Below the pieces are notes generated by a model. The model made no database searches. It was not told the DNA's origin and saw nothing but the letters and a program-made list of their open reading frames with translations. Below, piece after piece: positions 38,245 through 46,222 of a stretch of 64,000 nt of DNA (positions within the stretch are counted from its first letter, which is position 1; each line of letters opens with the position of its first letter). The translations under genes were made by a program, and so were the position numbers. This DNA comes from Amycolatopsis sp. MtRt-6 (GTDB taxonomy: Bacteria; Actinomycetota; Actinomycetes; Mycobacteriales; Pseudonocardiaceae), in NCBI RefSeq assembly GCF_017308975.1, contig NZ_JADWPD010000001.1, forward strand, positions 287,612-351,611. Reading direction: 5' to 3'.

Positions 38245-39114
38245 TCAGCCCTGCCGGCCTTCTCTTCCCGGCAGGGCTGACTCGTTTCCGGACGCGCTCC
38301 AGGACGTCAGGATCCGCAGGGCGTCCTGCGAGGGGCTGCCGGCCTCGGCGGTCAGCACCATCAGGCGCTGGCCGGAGCCGTCCGGGCTGGCCCAGGTGTC
38401 GCAGTCGAGGGTGAGGTCGCCCACGAGGTGGTGCCGGTAGTGCTTCGTGCCGTAGCCGGCGTTGCTGACGTGGTGTTCGGCCCACCAGGCGCGGAAGTCC
38501 GTGTCCTGAACGGACAGTTCCCCGACCAGCCGGGCCAGTTCCGGGTCATCGGGATCGGCCTCCATCCGCAGCGCGGCAACGGCTTCCCGGGCGTCGTGCC
38601 GCCAGTTCCGGTGCAGCTCGCGGCAGACGGGGTGCGTGAACAGCAGGTGCACGTAGTTGCGGCGCGCGAGCGTCGAGAAGTCGACATAGAGCGCGACCGC
38701 CGCCGGGTTCCAGTCGAGGACGTCGAGGCGTTTGCCGAGGACCAGGGCGGGCGTCTGGGTGAGCTGGTCCAGCAGGCGGCGCATGGCGGGCCGCACCCGC
38801 TGGGGCGCCCGCCGCCGCCGTGGCCGGTCGTCACCGCGGCCGGCGAGCTCGTAGAGGTAGCGCTCCTGGTCTTCGTCGAGGCGCAGGGCGCGGGCGAGGG
38901 TGGCGAGCACGGACGCGGAAGCCCGGACGCGGCCCTGTTCGAGGCGCGTGTAGTAGTCGACGCTGATCGCGGCGAGCTGGGCGACCTCCTCACGACGCAG
39001 CCCGGCGACCCGGCGCGCCGAGTCCGTCGCGGGCAGACCGCAGTCCCCCGGGGCCAGCTGTGCCCGGCGCGCCTTCAAGAACGCGCCGAGGTGGGACGGG
39101 GTCGCGGAGTTCAT
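38245..39114 (-). CDS. XRE-family regulator with MmyB-like ligand domain
   Basis: 289 residues: helix-turn-helix (about 8-80, GLRREEVAQLAAISVDYYTRLEQG) and a C-terminal MmyB-like PAS-type domain (about 105-275: LGKRLDVLDWNPAAVALYVDF, HPVCRELHRNWR, HHLVGDLTLDCD). Related regulators control a divergently transcribed hydrolase or oxidoreductase; here the neighbour at 39240 fits that. ATG 39114 starts the normal N-terminus. Confidence 0.88.
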   Translation of the reverse strand: MNSATPSHLGAFLKARRAQLAPGDCGLPATDSARRVAGLRREEVAQLAAISVDYYTRLEQGRVRASASVLATLARALRLDEDQERYLYELAGRGDDRPRRRRAPQRVRPAMRRLLDQLTQTPALVLGKRLDVLDWNPAAVALYVDFSTLARRNYVHLLFTHPVCRELHRNWRHDAREAVAALRMEADPDDPELARLVGELSVQDTDFRAWWAEHHVSNAGYGTKHYRHHLVGDLTLDCDTWASPDGSGQRLMVLTAEAGSPSQDALRILTSWSASGNESALPGREGRQG

Positions 39115-39239
39115 GGCTCCAGTGTGCGGTTTCCGCCGCGGCGGTGCGGGGGCAGGTTCCTTCCCAGGCAAGGACTTTCCCTTTTTGCGCCGGTCGTCCC
39201 GGGCGATGGTGGAGGTACCACCGAGCACGAGGAGTTCCG

Positions 39240-40157
39240 ATGAGCAAGACCAGCGTCACGTTCACCAGTGCGGGGATCGACATCGCCGCGCACCTGTACG
39301 TCCCCGATTTTCCGCAGGAGCCGCTACCGGCGCTGGTGGTCGGGCACCCCGGCACGGGGGTGAAGGAGCAGACGTCGGGCACCTACGCGCAGCTGATGGC
39401 TTCGCGCGGGTTCGTGACGTTGGCGTTCGACGCCGCGTACCAGGGCGAATCGGGCGGCCTCCCCCGCGGCTTGGAGGACCCGGCCCAGCGGGTGGAGGAC
39501 TTCAAGGCGGCGGTCTCGTACCTGACAACGCGCCCGGAGGTCGACGCCGGCCGCATCGGCCTGCTGGGCGTGTGCGCGTCGGGCGGCTACTCCCTCGCCG
39601 CGACCGCCGGGGACCACCGCGTCAAGGCGGTGGCCACGGTCTGCACCGCGGAGCCGGCCCGCCAGTTCCGCTACGGAGCCGACGGCACCCAGGACCCGGC
39701 GGTGTTCCAGGGCCTGCTGGCCGCGGCCGCCGAGGCCCGCACCAAGGCAGCCCACGGCGAAGACCCCGGCGTCCTGACGATGTTCCCCGAGACGGCCGAG
39801 CAAGCCGGCGCCCTCGGCGGGCAACACGGAATCGAGGGCTGGGAGTACTACTGCGGCCCGCGCGGCCACCACGAGCGTTCGGCGAAGTTCCTGGCGTGGG
39901 AGAGCGTCGACCGGATGGCGTCCAGCGACGTGTTCCACGCGGTGCCGTTGATCGGCCCGCGCCCGATCCTGCAGATCCTCGGCGAGCACGCGGTCACGGC
40001 CTGGATGGGCCTGGAAGCCCACCGGCGCGCCACCGGACCCGCGGAGGTCTACTGGATCGAGGGCGCGAGCCACGTCGACCTCTACGACAAGCGCGAGTAC
40101 ATCGACCAGGCGGTGGAGAAGCTCGGCGAGTACTTCACGGTGAACTTGGACAAGTGA
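39240..40157 (+). CDS. Alpha/beta hydrolase (dienelactone-hydrolase-like)
   Basis: 305 residues. VVGHPGTGVKEQTSGTYAQL supplies the oxyanion loop; the nucleophile elbow is GVCASGG (Ser or Cys), with His in EGASHVDLYD near the C-terminus. No signal peptide. GAGG (39229) precedes the ATG. It is probably controlled by the divergent XRE regulator. Relatives of this YcjY/DLH-like group are often annotated as hydrolases of xenobiotics; the substrate is unknown. Confidence 0.83.
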   Translation: MSKTSVTFTSAGIDIAAHLYVPDFPQEPLPALVVGHPGTGVKEQTSGTYAQLMASRGFVTLAFDAAYQGESGGLPRGLEDPAQRVEDFKAAVSYLTTRPEVDAGRIGLLGVCASGGYSLAATAGDHRVKAVATVCTAEPARQFRYGADGTQDPAVFQGLLAAAAEARTKAAHGEDPGVLTMFPETAEQAGALGGQHGIEGWEYYCGPRGHHERSAKFLAWESVDRMASSDVFHAVPLIGPRPILQILGEHAVTAWMGLEAHRRATGPAEVYWIEGASHVDLYDKREYIDQAVEKLGEYFTVNLDK

Positions 40158-40170
40158 CGACCTGGCCGGC

Positions 40171-40749
40171 TCAGGCTCCCTTGATCCGTTCGACGAGCTC
40201 ATCGCGGTACTCCCGCACCGCCTGCAACTCCGGTTCGTCGCCGGTCGCCCGCTTCAACGCGCCTTCCAGGATCTTCAGCCCCTGGCGTTCGTCGCCGCGC
40301 GCGTCCGCCTGCCGCGCGGCGTTCTCCAGGGCTTTGGCGAGCTTGGTCTGCGCCTCGGGTTCCTTGGCGGCCTTGTGGATCCGGATCCAGTTGCCACCCG
40401 GATCGACGACGGTGAACCCGGTGTACCGGTCGTTGCGCAGCCGCGGCCGGGTCATGCGCGGGATGCCGGAGGTGAGCAGTTTCCCGTGCACGGACCGCAT
40501 TCCCGCCGCGAAGGCCTCGAACAGCTCACTGGTGTCCGCGACGATGACCAGGCAGGTGCTGTACGACTGCGCCGGGTCGTAGCCGTCCATCCCGAAGAAG
40601 TGCAGGTTGATGTCTTCCCGCCGCACCGCGACGTGCGGGTTCGGCCGCGTCTGCCGATAGGTGATCTCGAAGCCGAGCATCTCGTAGAACGACGCGATCT
40701 CGTCGATGGAAGGACAGGGCAGGAGCGGAATGGTCAGTTCGTTCGCCAT
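40171..40749 (-). CDS. VOC-fold (bleomycin-resistance-like) protein with helical tail
   Basis: 192 residues. A VOC domain (about 1-127: LTIPLLPCPSIDEIASFYEM, YTGFTVVDPGGNWIRIH) followed by a charged helical tail (about 128-190) with repeated Ala/Lys/Glu, perhaps TPR-like. May bind a small drug or act as a dioxygenase-like enzyme; the metal ligands are not clear. Converges with the hydrolase gene. Confidence 0.8.
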   Translation of the reverse strand: MANELTIPLLPCPSIDEIASFYEMLGFEITYRQTRPNPHVAVRREDINLHFFGMDGYDPAQSYSTCLVIVADTSELFEAFAAGMRSVHGKLLTSGIPRMTRPRLRNDRYTGFTVVDPGGNWIRIHKAAKEPEAQTKLAKALENAARQADARGDERQGLKILEGALKRATGDEPELQAVREYRDELVERIKGA

Positions 40750-40815
40750 TGCCCGAAGCTAAAGCCGAACCCGCCGAAACGACACCGAGGTATTTGCTGG
40801 TGCGAACGCCGGTAT

Positions 40816-40846
40816 GGCCGAGCGACTCGGTCCGAGTCGCTCGGCC
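40816..40846. terminator. Inverted repeat, probable terminator of arsI
   Basis: A perfect 15-bp inverted repeat (40816-40830 with 40832-40846) around a single base; the central pairs must open to form a loop. It lies 41 bases after the arsI stop. Confidence 0.6.
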
Positions 40847-40886
40847 TGCCGCGGTGCTGCAAGCGATCGGCTGAGGTGCTGGACGG

Positions 40887-41366
40887 TCAGGAGCAGCAGC
40901 CTTCCGGCTGCGTGGCCTTGTCGACCTGGCCGGTTTCCGCGTCGGGGGTGCAGCACGTGGCCGGGGTGGCGAGTGCCGCACTGCCGGCGCCGAAGGTCTG
41001 CGAGTCGGCCTTGACGGCGTAGACCTCCCACGGCTCCTGACCGGGGCCGTGCACCCACACCTTGTCCTGCACGGCGTAGCAGCAGGTGGTGTTGTCTTCG
41101 GTCAGCGTCTCCAGGCCCTCGCCGGTGAGGCGCTTGCCGGCCTCGCTGACCTGGTCGGTCGATTCGACCTCGACGCCGAGGTGGTCCATGACCGTGGCCT
41201 GGCCGGGCTCGCCCTCCAGGAGCACGAGCTTGAGCGCCGGTTCGGCGATGGCGAAGTTGGCGTAGCCGGGGCGGAGCTTGGCCGGCTCCGTGCCGAACAG
41301 CTTCGAGTAGAAGTCGATCGAGCCTTCGAGGTCCCCGACGCGCAGCGCGAGCTGTACCCGTGACAT
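40887..41366 (-). CDS. arsI: ArsI-type C-As lyase / CadI-like VOC metalloenzyme
   Basis: 159 residues. The VOC fold begins VQLALRVGDLEGSIDFYSKL; the vicinal cysteines of ArsI appear in NTTCCYAVQDKVWV, followed by a Cys-rich tail (ATCCTPD and PEGCCS). ArsI cleaves the C-As bond of trivalent organoarsenicals with Fe(II) and O2; CadI relatives bind cadmium. The ars context favours ArsI. It is divergent from arsR across 83 bases that hold an operator-like palindrome. Confidence 0.85.
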   Translation of the reverse strand: MSRVQLALRVGDLEGSIDFYSKLFGTEPAKLRPGYANFAIAEPALKLVLLEGEPGQATVMDHLGVEVESTDQVSEAGKRLTGEGLETLTEDNTTCCYAVQDKVWVHGPGQEPWEVYAVKADSQTFGAGSAALATPATCCTPDAETGQVDKATQPEGCCS

Positions 41367-41416
41367 CCCGTTCTCCTTGAATAGACGTTTGTCGAAACAG
41401 TGGCAAGACTTAGATT

Positions 41417-41434
41417 GCTCTCTAGATAGAGAGC
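41417..41434. promoter_or_regulatory. Probable ArsR operator between arsI and arsR
   Basis: The inverted repeat GCTCTCTA-GA-TAGAGAGC is centred 25 bases before the arsR ATG and about 59 bases before the arsI start, so one bound ArsR dimer could shut both divergent promoters. Confidence 0.55.
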
Positions 41435-41449
41435 TGTCAAGATAGACAC

Positions 41450-41812
41450 ATGCCGAAACAGCTGCCGATCGCCGCGATGGACGCCTGCTGCTCCCCGCTC
41501 GCCCGCCAACCGCTGAACGAGGACCAGGCCGCCGAGCTGGCCAAGCTGTTCAAGGCGATGGCCGACCCGGTTCGCCTGCGGCTGCTCTCGCTGATCGCCT
41601 CCCACGCCGGGGGCGAGGCGTGCGTCTGCGACCTGACCGACGCCTTCGACCTGACCGGCCCGACGATCTCCCACCACCTCAAGGTGCTACGTGAGTCCGG
41701 GCTGATCACCGGCGAGCGGCGCGGGACCTGGGTGTACTACCGCGTTCACCCCGAGGTGCTGGCCCGGCTGTCGGCCGTGCTGGTCCCCGGTGACGCGATC
41801 GTCCCGGCGTGA
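41450..41812 (+). CDS. arsR: ArsR-family arsenic-responsive repressor (first copy)
   Basis: 120 residues with a winged helix (about 28-100) and DNA-recognition helix in DLTGPTISHHLKVLRESGL. The As(III) site is the alpha3 motif ACVCDLT; an extra N-terminal pair (DACCSP) may add a third thiolate. Divergent from arsI and overlapping the ACR3 gene by 4 bases (GTGA). Confidence 0.92.
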   Translation: MPKQLPIAAMDACCSPLARQPLNEDQAAELAKLFKAMADPVRLRLLSLIASHAGGEACVCDLTDAFDLTGPTISHHLKVLRESGLITGERRGTWVYYRVHPEVLARLSAVLVPGDAIVPA

Positions 41813-42882
41813 CCGACACGCACGCCGGGGTGGTCGGCAAGCTGTCCACCCTGGACCGGTTCCTGCCCGTGTGGATCGCCGCCGCGATGGTCGCCGGGCT
41901 GCTGGCCGGCCGCTGGGTCCCCGGTCTGAACACCGCCTTGTCCGCGGTGCAGGTCGACGGGATCTCGCTGCCGATCGCCCTCGGGCTGCTGGTGATGATG
42001 TACCCGGTCCTGGCGAAGGTCCGCTATGACCGGCTCGGCACGGTCACCGCCGATCGGCGGCTGCTGTGGCCGTCACTGGTGCTGAACTGGCTGATCGGCC
42101 CGGCGCTGATGTTCGCGCTGGCCTGGCTGCTGCTGCCCGATCTGCCGGAGTACCGGACCGGGCTGATCATCCTCGGCTTGGCCCGCTGCATCGCGATGGT
42201 CATCATCTGGAACGACCTCGCCTGCGGCGACCGCGAAGCAGCCGCCGTGCTGGTAGCGCTGAACTCGGTGTTCCAGGTGATCGCGTTCGGCCTGCTCGGC
42301 TGGTTCTACCTCGCCGTCCTGCCCGGCTGGCTCGGCCTGCCCCAAGCCGACCTTGCCGTGCCGGGGTGGCAGATCGCGAAAAGCGTGCTGATCTTCCTCG
42401 GCATCCCGCTGCTGGCCGGCTACCTGACCCGCCGGCTCGGCGAACGCGTCAAGGGCCGCGCCTGGTACGAGACGCGGTTCCTGCCGAAGGCCGGCCCGGC
42501 CGCGCTCTACGGGCTGCTGTTCACGATCGTGGTCCTCTTCGCCTTGCAGGGCGACCAGATCACCGCGCGGCCGCTGGACGTCGTCCGGATCGCGGTTCCG
42601 CTGCTGGTCTACTTCGGACTGATGTGGGCCGGGTCCTACGCGTTCGGCAAAGCCGCCGGCTTGTCCTACGAGCGCACCACGACACTGGCGTTCACCGCCG
42701 CGGGCAACAACTTCGAACTCGCCATCGCGGTTGCGATCGCGACGTTCGGGGCGGCCAGCGGGCAAGCGCTCGCCGGGGTCGTCGGGCCGCTGATCGAGGT
42801 GCCCGTGCTCGTCGCGCTCGTGTACGTGTCCCTGGCGCTGCGCCGCCGCTTCACCCCGACCCCCGTGGAGGCCACCCCGTGA
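41809..42882 (+). CDS. arsB: ACR3-family arsenite efflux transporter
   Basis: 357 residues, ten membrane helices of the BASS superfamily. LGLARCIAMVIIWNDLACGD contains the conserved Cys of helix 4 needed for As(III) export; TTTLAFTAAGNNFELAIAVA is the second signature. It pumps arsenite out of the cell. GTG start overlaps arsR; its stop overlaps arsC (GTGA). Confidence 0.93.
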   Translation: MTDTHAGVVGKLSTLDRFLPVWIAAAMVAGLLAGRWVPGLNTALSAVQVDGISLPIALGLLVMMYPVLAKVRYDRLGTVTADRRLLWPSLVLNWLIGPALMFALAWLLLPDLPEYRTGLIILGLARCIAMVIIWNDLACGDREAAAVLVALNSVFQVIAFGLLGWFYLAVLPGWLGLPQADLAVPGWQIAKSVLIFLGIPLLAGYLTRRLGERVKGRAWYETRFLPKAGPAALYGLLFTIVVLFALQGDQITARPLDVVRIAVPLLVYFGLMWAGSYAFGKAAGLSYERTTTLAFTAAGNNFELAIAVAIATFGAASGQALAGVVGPLIEVPVLVALVYVSLALRRRFTPTPVEATP

Positions 42883-43286
42883 ATATCCCCGAAGTGCTGT
42901 TCGTCTGCGTCCACAACGCCGGCCGCTCCCAGATGGCCGCCGCCCTGCTCGCTCACCACGCGGGCGGCGCGGTCGACGTCCGTTCTGCCGGCTCCGCGCC
43001 CGCGGAGAGCATCAACCCCGCCGTGCGCGAGGCGATGGCCGAAATCGGCCTTGACCTGTCCCGGGAAGTCCCGAAGAAGCTGACGACCGACGCGGTCGAG
43101 GCCGCCGACGTCGTGATCACGATGGGCTGCGGTGATGCCTGCCCGATCTTCCCCGGCAAGCGCTACCTCGACTGGCAGCTCGACGACCCGGCCGGCCAAT
43201 CCGTCGAGCACGTCCGGCCGATCCGGGACGAGATCGACCGCCGCGTCCGCGCCCTGCTCGCCGAGCTCGTCCCCGCCACGTCCTGA
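42879..43286 (+). CDS. arsC: ArsC arsenate reductase, low-molecular-weight phosphatase type
   Basis: 135 residues. VLFVCVHNAGRSQMAAALL gives the catalytic C-x5-R loop; ITMGCGDACPIFPGKRYLDW carries the second Cys pair and the Asp loop DWQLDDP. It reduces arsenate to arsenite using thioredoxin or mycothiol (the actinomycete route), feeding the ACR3 pump. GTG start in the end of the ACR3 gene. Confidence 0.93.
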   Translation: MNIPEVLFVCVHNAGRSQMAAALLAHHAGGAVDVRSAGSAPAESINPAVREAMAEIGLDLSREVPKKLTTDAVEAADVVITMGCGDACPIFPGKRYLDWQLDDPAGQSVEHVRPIRDEIDRRVRALLAELVPATS

Positions 43287-43313
43287 GCCTTCCACCCGTC
43301 CCCTTAATCGTTT

Positions 43314-43329
43314 ATCGTCGATGGACGAT
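43314..43329. promoter_or_regulatory. Probable operator of the second arsR
   Basis: The inverted repeat ATCGTC-gatg-GACGAT, preceded by a related ATCGTT at 43307, resembles ArsR/SmtB operators. It lies 14 bases before the preferred GTG of the second arsR, consistent with autoregulation. Confidence 0.5.
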
Positions 43330-43342
43330 GAAGGGGGTCGTT

Positions 43343-43675
43343 GTGCTCGATCGCCACACTGCCGAGACCTACGCGGGCTGGTTCCGCGCGCTGGCCGACC
43401 CGACCCGGGTCCAGATCCTCAACCTGCTGGCCTCCGCCGGCACACCGATGACCGTCGGGCAGATCGTCGAACGGGTCGAGGTCGGCCAGTCGACCGTGTC
43501 CGCCCATTTGAAGATCCTCACCGAAGCCCGGTTCGTGCTCGCCGAACCACGGGGCACGGCCCGGCTCTACCAGGTCAACCAGCGCTGCGTGTCCTGCTTC
43601 CCGACCGCCGCCGACGTCGTCATGGGCCGCGAAGTGCTGCCGTTCGCCGCCGTCACCTGCGAGATCGCCCGATGA
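43343..43675 (+). CDS. ArsR-family regulator (second copy)
   Basis: 110 residues: winged helix with RALADPTRVQILNLL and recognition helix VGQSTVSAHLKILTEA. Metal site differs from the first copy: Cys residues lie near the C-terminus (QRCVSCFP and VTCEIA), as in the CmtR/alternative As(III)-sensing arrangement. GAAGGGGG precedes GTG 43343, preferred over ATG 43328, which is inside the operator. Overlaps the arsM fusion gene by 4 bases, so it probably controls it. Confidence 0.88.
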   Translation: MLDRHTAETYAGWFRALADPTRVQILNLLASAGTPMTVGQIVERVEVGQSTVSAHLKILTEARFVLAEPRGTARLYQVNQRCVSCFPTAADVVMGREVLPFAAVTCEIAR

Positions 43676-44922
43676 ACCCCGACCGGGAGGCGGTCCACGA
43701 GCGCTACGCCACCGCCGCCCGACGGGCTCTGGACGGCGAGGGAACCGGCCTGCTCGCCGGCGACGGAGAGGCCGAATGCCTCGGCGCCGTGCACTACGCC
43801 GACGAGGACATCCCCGCCGAGGTATCCGCGAGCAGCCTTGGGTGCGGCAACCCGCTGGCCGTCGCCGATCTGCACCCCGGGGAAACGGTGCTCGATCTCG
43901 GCTCGGGTGGCGGACTCGACGTCCTGCTCTCCGCCCGCCGCGTCGGTCCCACCGGCCGCGCCATCGGCCTGGACATGACCGACGACATGCTCACCCTCGC
44001 CCGCCGCCACGCCGAGCAGGCCGGCGTCACGAACGCCGAGTTCGTCAAAGGCACGATCGAGCGCATCCCGCTGCCGGACGCCTCGGTCGACGTCGTCATC
44101 TCCAACTGCGTCATCGCGCTGTCGTCCGACAAACCGGCCGTGTTCGCCGAGATCGCCCGCGTCCTGCGCCCCGCCGGCCGCCTCGGGATCACCGACATCG
44201 TGGCCGACGACACGCTCACCGACGCCGAGCGCGCAGCCCGCAACGGCGTGGTCGAGTGCCTCGGCGGCGCGCTCACTGCCGACCGCTACCGCGCTCTCCT
44301 GCGTGACGCCGGGTTCGCCGGCACAGACGTCCGGCTGACCCACGAAGTCGGTGACAAGCTGCACTCGGCGATCATCCGCGCCACTCGGCCTCCCCTCATC
44401 GTTCCGATGACGGCCGACCACGCCGAACAGGTCCTGGCGATCTACCAAGCCGGACTCGACACCGGGCACGCCAGCTTCGAAACCACCGCCCCCGACTGGG
44501 CCACGTGGGACGCCGTCCATCTGCCGGCGCACCGGCTCGTGGCTCTCGACGCGGCTGGAGACGTGCTCGGCTGGACCGCGGTCAGCGCCGTGTCCTCCCG
44601 TTGCGTGTACGCCGGGGTCGTCGAGCACAGCGTGTACGTCCGACCAAGCGCGCACGGTCAAGGCGTCGGACTTGCGCTCCTGAACGCGCTGATCAGCTCG
44701 ACCGAGAACGCAGGGATCTGGACGATCCAAAGCGGCATCTTCCCCGAGAACACCGCGAGCCGAGCGCTCCACCGCCGCGCCGGCTTCCGCGAACTCGGTA
44801 GCCGCGAACGGATCGGCCGGCATCATGGCCAGTGGCGCGACGTCGTGATGATCGAGCGGAGGTCTTTTGACCTCGCCGTTCAGCGTCCGTGGACGTCCAC
44901 CGAAGGTTGTGTTTGCTCCTGA
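43672..44922 (+). CDS. arsM: ArsM arsenite methyltransferase fused to ArsN1-like GNAT
   Basis: 416 residues in two enzymes. Residues about 1-240: SAM-dependent ArsM with AECLG, SSLGCGNP, the SAM loop VLDLGSGGGLDVLLSA and ISNCVIAL, supplying the conserved cysteines. Residues about 243-400: a GNAT acetyltransferase of the phosphinothricin/arsinothricin type (VYVRPSAHGQGVGLALLNAL, NTASRALHRRAGFRELG). The first part methylates As(III); the second may acetylate the amino group of arsinothricin or a related organoarsenical. No stop or frameshift separates the domains. Overlaps the second arsR (ATGA). Confidence 0.9.
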   Translation: MNPDREAVHERYATAARRALDGEGTGLLAGDGEAECLGAVHYADEDIPAEVSASSLGCGNPLAVADLHPGETVLDLGSGGGLDVLLSARRVGPTGRAIGLDMTDDMLTLARRHAEQAGVTNAEFVKGTIERIPLPDASVDVVISNCVIALSSDKPAVFAEIARVLRPAGRLGITDIVADDTLTDAERAARNGVVECLGGALTADRYRALLRDAGFAGTDVRLTHEVGDKLHSAIIRATRPPLIVPMTADHAEQVLAIYQAGLDTGHASFETTAPDWATWDAVHLPAHRLVALDAAGDVLGWTAVSAVSSRCVYAGVVEHSVYVRPSAHGQGVGLALLNALISSTENAGIWTIQSGIFPENTASRALHRRAGFRELGSRERIGRHHGQWRDVVMIERRSFDLAVQRPWTSTEGCVCS

Positions 44923-45056
44923 CGATTGTCACTCAGTTCTGACGCCTGACCAGGCGAAAGACTCGGAGTATCGACGTCGAATTCCTGCCGCCGCAACTAG
45001 GCTGGCGATCGAGAGGAGATGCAAGTTGACCGTTCGGATGATGATGTCCACCAGAC

Positions 45057-45089
45057 CGTCGGGACACAGCTCGATGCGGCCAACGTCCC
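45057..45089 (+). pseudogene. Remnant of a tyrosine integrase gene
   Basis: This stretch matches 62873-62905 of the intact integrase gene almost base for base (about 31 of 33), encoding GTQLDAANV in the same way. No flanking reading frame continues the integrase. It shows that a related integrase once lay beside the arsenic module. Confidence 0.6.
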
Positions 45090-45155
45090 GACAGGGTTCA
45101 ACTGGCCCAGCGCGGGAAACACGGTGGGACGCCGAAGCGCCCCACCGCCGCCTTA

Positions 45156-45443
45156 TCACTTAGGCCAATAATTGAACCTGTAGCCGCTGTAGCAGATACC
45201 TGCACAACTGGGGTCACGAGGAAAGTACTCGAGCGGCCCAACTTTGTAGTATCGAGCGAATTCGCTCCGCTCACGGACACAGTTATTGTAGTTTTCGCCG
45301 CACCACCTGCTATTGACGTCTGCTACGCCGGCACTGGTAGACGGCGCCGCGGCGCCGCCCTGAGCAGCCATCGCGACACCCGGAGCAGCCAACGCCGCCA
45401 CTGCGGCCCCGGCCACAATGAACGTCTTTACAAGATTCTTCAT
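45156..45443 (-). CDS. Small secreted Cys-containing protein
   Basis: 95 residues. Signal peptide about 1-27 (KNLVKTFIVAGAAVAALAAP, AMA cleavage), then a short linker and a mature domain of about 55 residues with four cysteines (WCGE, NNC, SCAGICYSG), aromatic-rich and probably disulfide-bonded. GAGGGG precedes ATG 45443. Base composition is clearly lower in GC than its neighbours, suggesting transfer. I do not recognise the family. Confidence 0.65.
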   Translation of the reverse strand: MKNLVKTFIVAGAAVAALAAPGVAMAAQGGAAAPSTSAGVADVNSRWCGENYNNCVRERSEFARYYKVGPLEYFPRDPSCAGICYSGYRFNYWPK

Positions 45444-46060
45444 AATTCCCCTCGAAAATTGCAGGTGGAATTCGGATTCCACTTGTTCAACCAGATAACG
45501 CATGAGTTATCCAGTTCAATGCATGGCGAAACGCGAAATAGAATCCGACTTCCCCAGTCAGGTTCGAATACACCTAGGAGGCTAGCATCATGTTGATCAT
45601 CCCGCCAGGCCAACCCCGGACCTCGCGCCGGACGGGATCCAATGAGCCACGATGACGTCCATGAACAACAACTCGGCGCCGCGCCTCCCACCGGTCGGAC
45701 GCTCCCGGGTCCAGCGCGCACTGCGGTTCCGAGTCGGCGCTGTCGCCGAGCTGGACAATGGTGCCGGCGAGTGACGCACCATGGACACCCGCCAGCGAGC
45801 CAACCAACGACGTCGAGCGTAAGGCCAACGTCGCGTCGGGCTGGATCGAACGCGCCATTTTCACGGAATGATCCACTGGTGGCGCTGCCCTACCGGTTCT
45901 TCGCGCTCGGCACCCATCCAGACCGTCAGCAGCTCGTCGACTGGCTACGCCACAGCGGTGGGCCGCGTTGGGAGCGGTTCGTTGCCAAGCAGACGACGGC
46001 TGGTGCGGCCGAGGCTCCGCCGGACTGAAGTTCCGCTCCGTACGTCACTCAGGTCATGAA
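45444..46060. other. 617-base stretch without a confident gene
   Basis: The stretch holds lower-GC DNA at its left and open frames at 45642-46028 (+) and 45574-45876 (-), neither with convincing codon bias, ribosome site or family resemblance. It may be degraded island DNA between the arsenic module and the tRNA-Ile end. Confidence 0.5.
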
Positions 46061-46093
46061 AGAGGCCGGTTCGCATAGTGCGAACCGGCCTCT
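46061..46093 (-). terminator. Terminator of the original tRNA-Ile locus
   Basis: A perfect 15-bp stem (46061-46075 with 46079-46093) with a 3-nt loop and AGAGG/CCTCT arms begins 8 bases past the tRNA-Ile 3' end. Its presence outside the tRNA piece marks that side as original chromosome. Confidence 0.8.
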
Positions 46094-46101
46094 GACCTGC
46101 G

Positions 46102-46143
46102 TGGGCCTACCAGGACTTGAACCTGGGACCTCTTCGTTATCAG
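46102..46143 (-). repeat. attL candidate: 3' part of tRNA-Ile (GAT)
   Basis: The minus strand carries the tRNA-Ile 3' part from anticodon loop CTGATAA through CGAAG, the T-arm GGTTCAAGTCC and acceptor TAGGCCC plus discriminator A. The 5' arm of the anticodon stem is missing: TTGCC stands where CTTCG is needed. This is the footprint left by an element that integrated in the tRNA and restored the gene at its other end. Confidence 0.85.
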
Positions 46144-46222
46144 GGCAAGTCCACGGGTCATTGATCTCGTGACATCGCACTTAGCCTCGCCGGCAACGTC
46201 CGTGAAAGTCCGTCCGTGAACC

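Noticed and set aside
45642-46028. Open frame of 128 codons between the arsenic module and tRNA-Ile piece
   Set aside because: No ribosome site, poor third-position GC bias and no family resemblance; left as unassigned DNA.
46102-46143. Functional tRNA-Ile gene
   Set aside because: The 5' half, including D-arm and 5' acceptor strand, is missing; only the 3' part is present.
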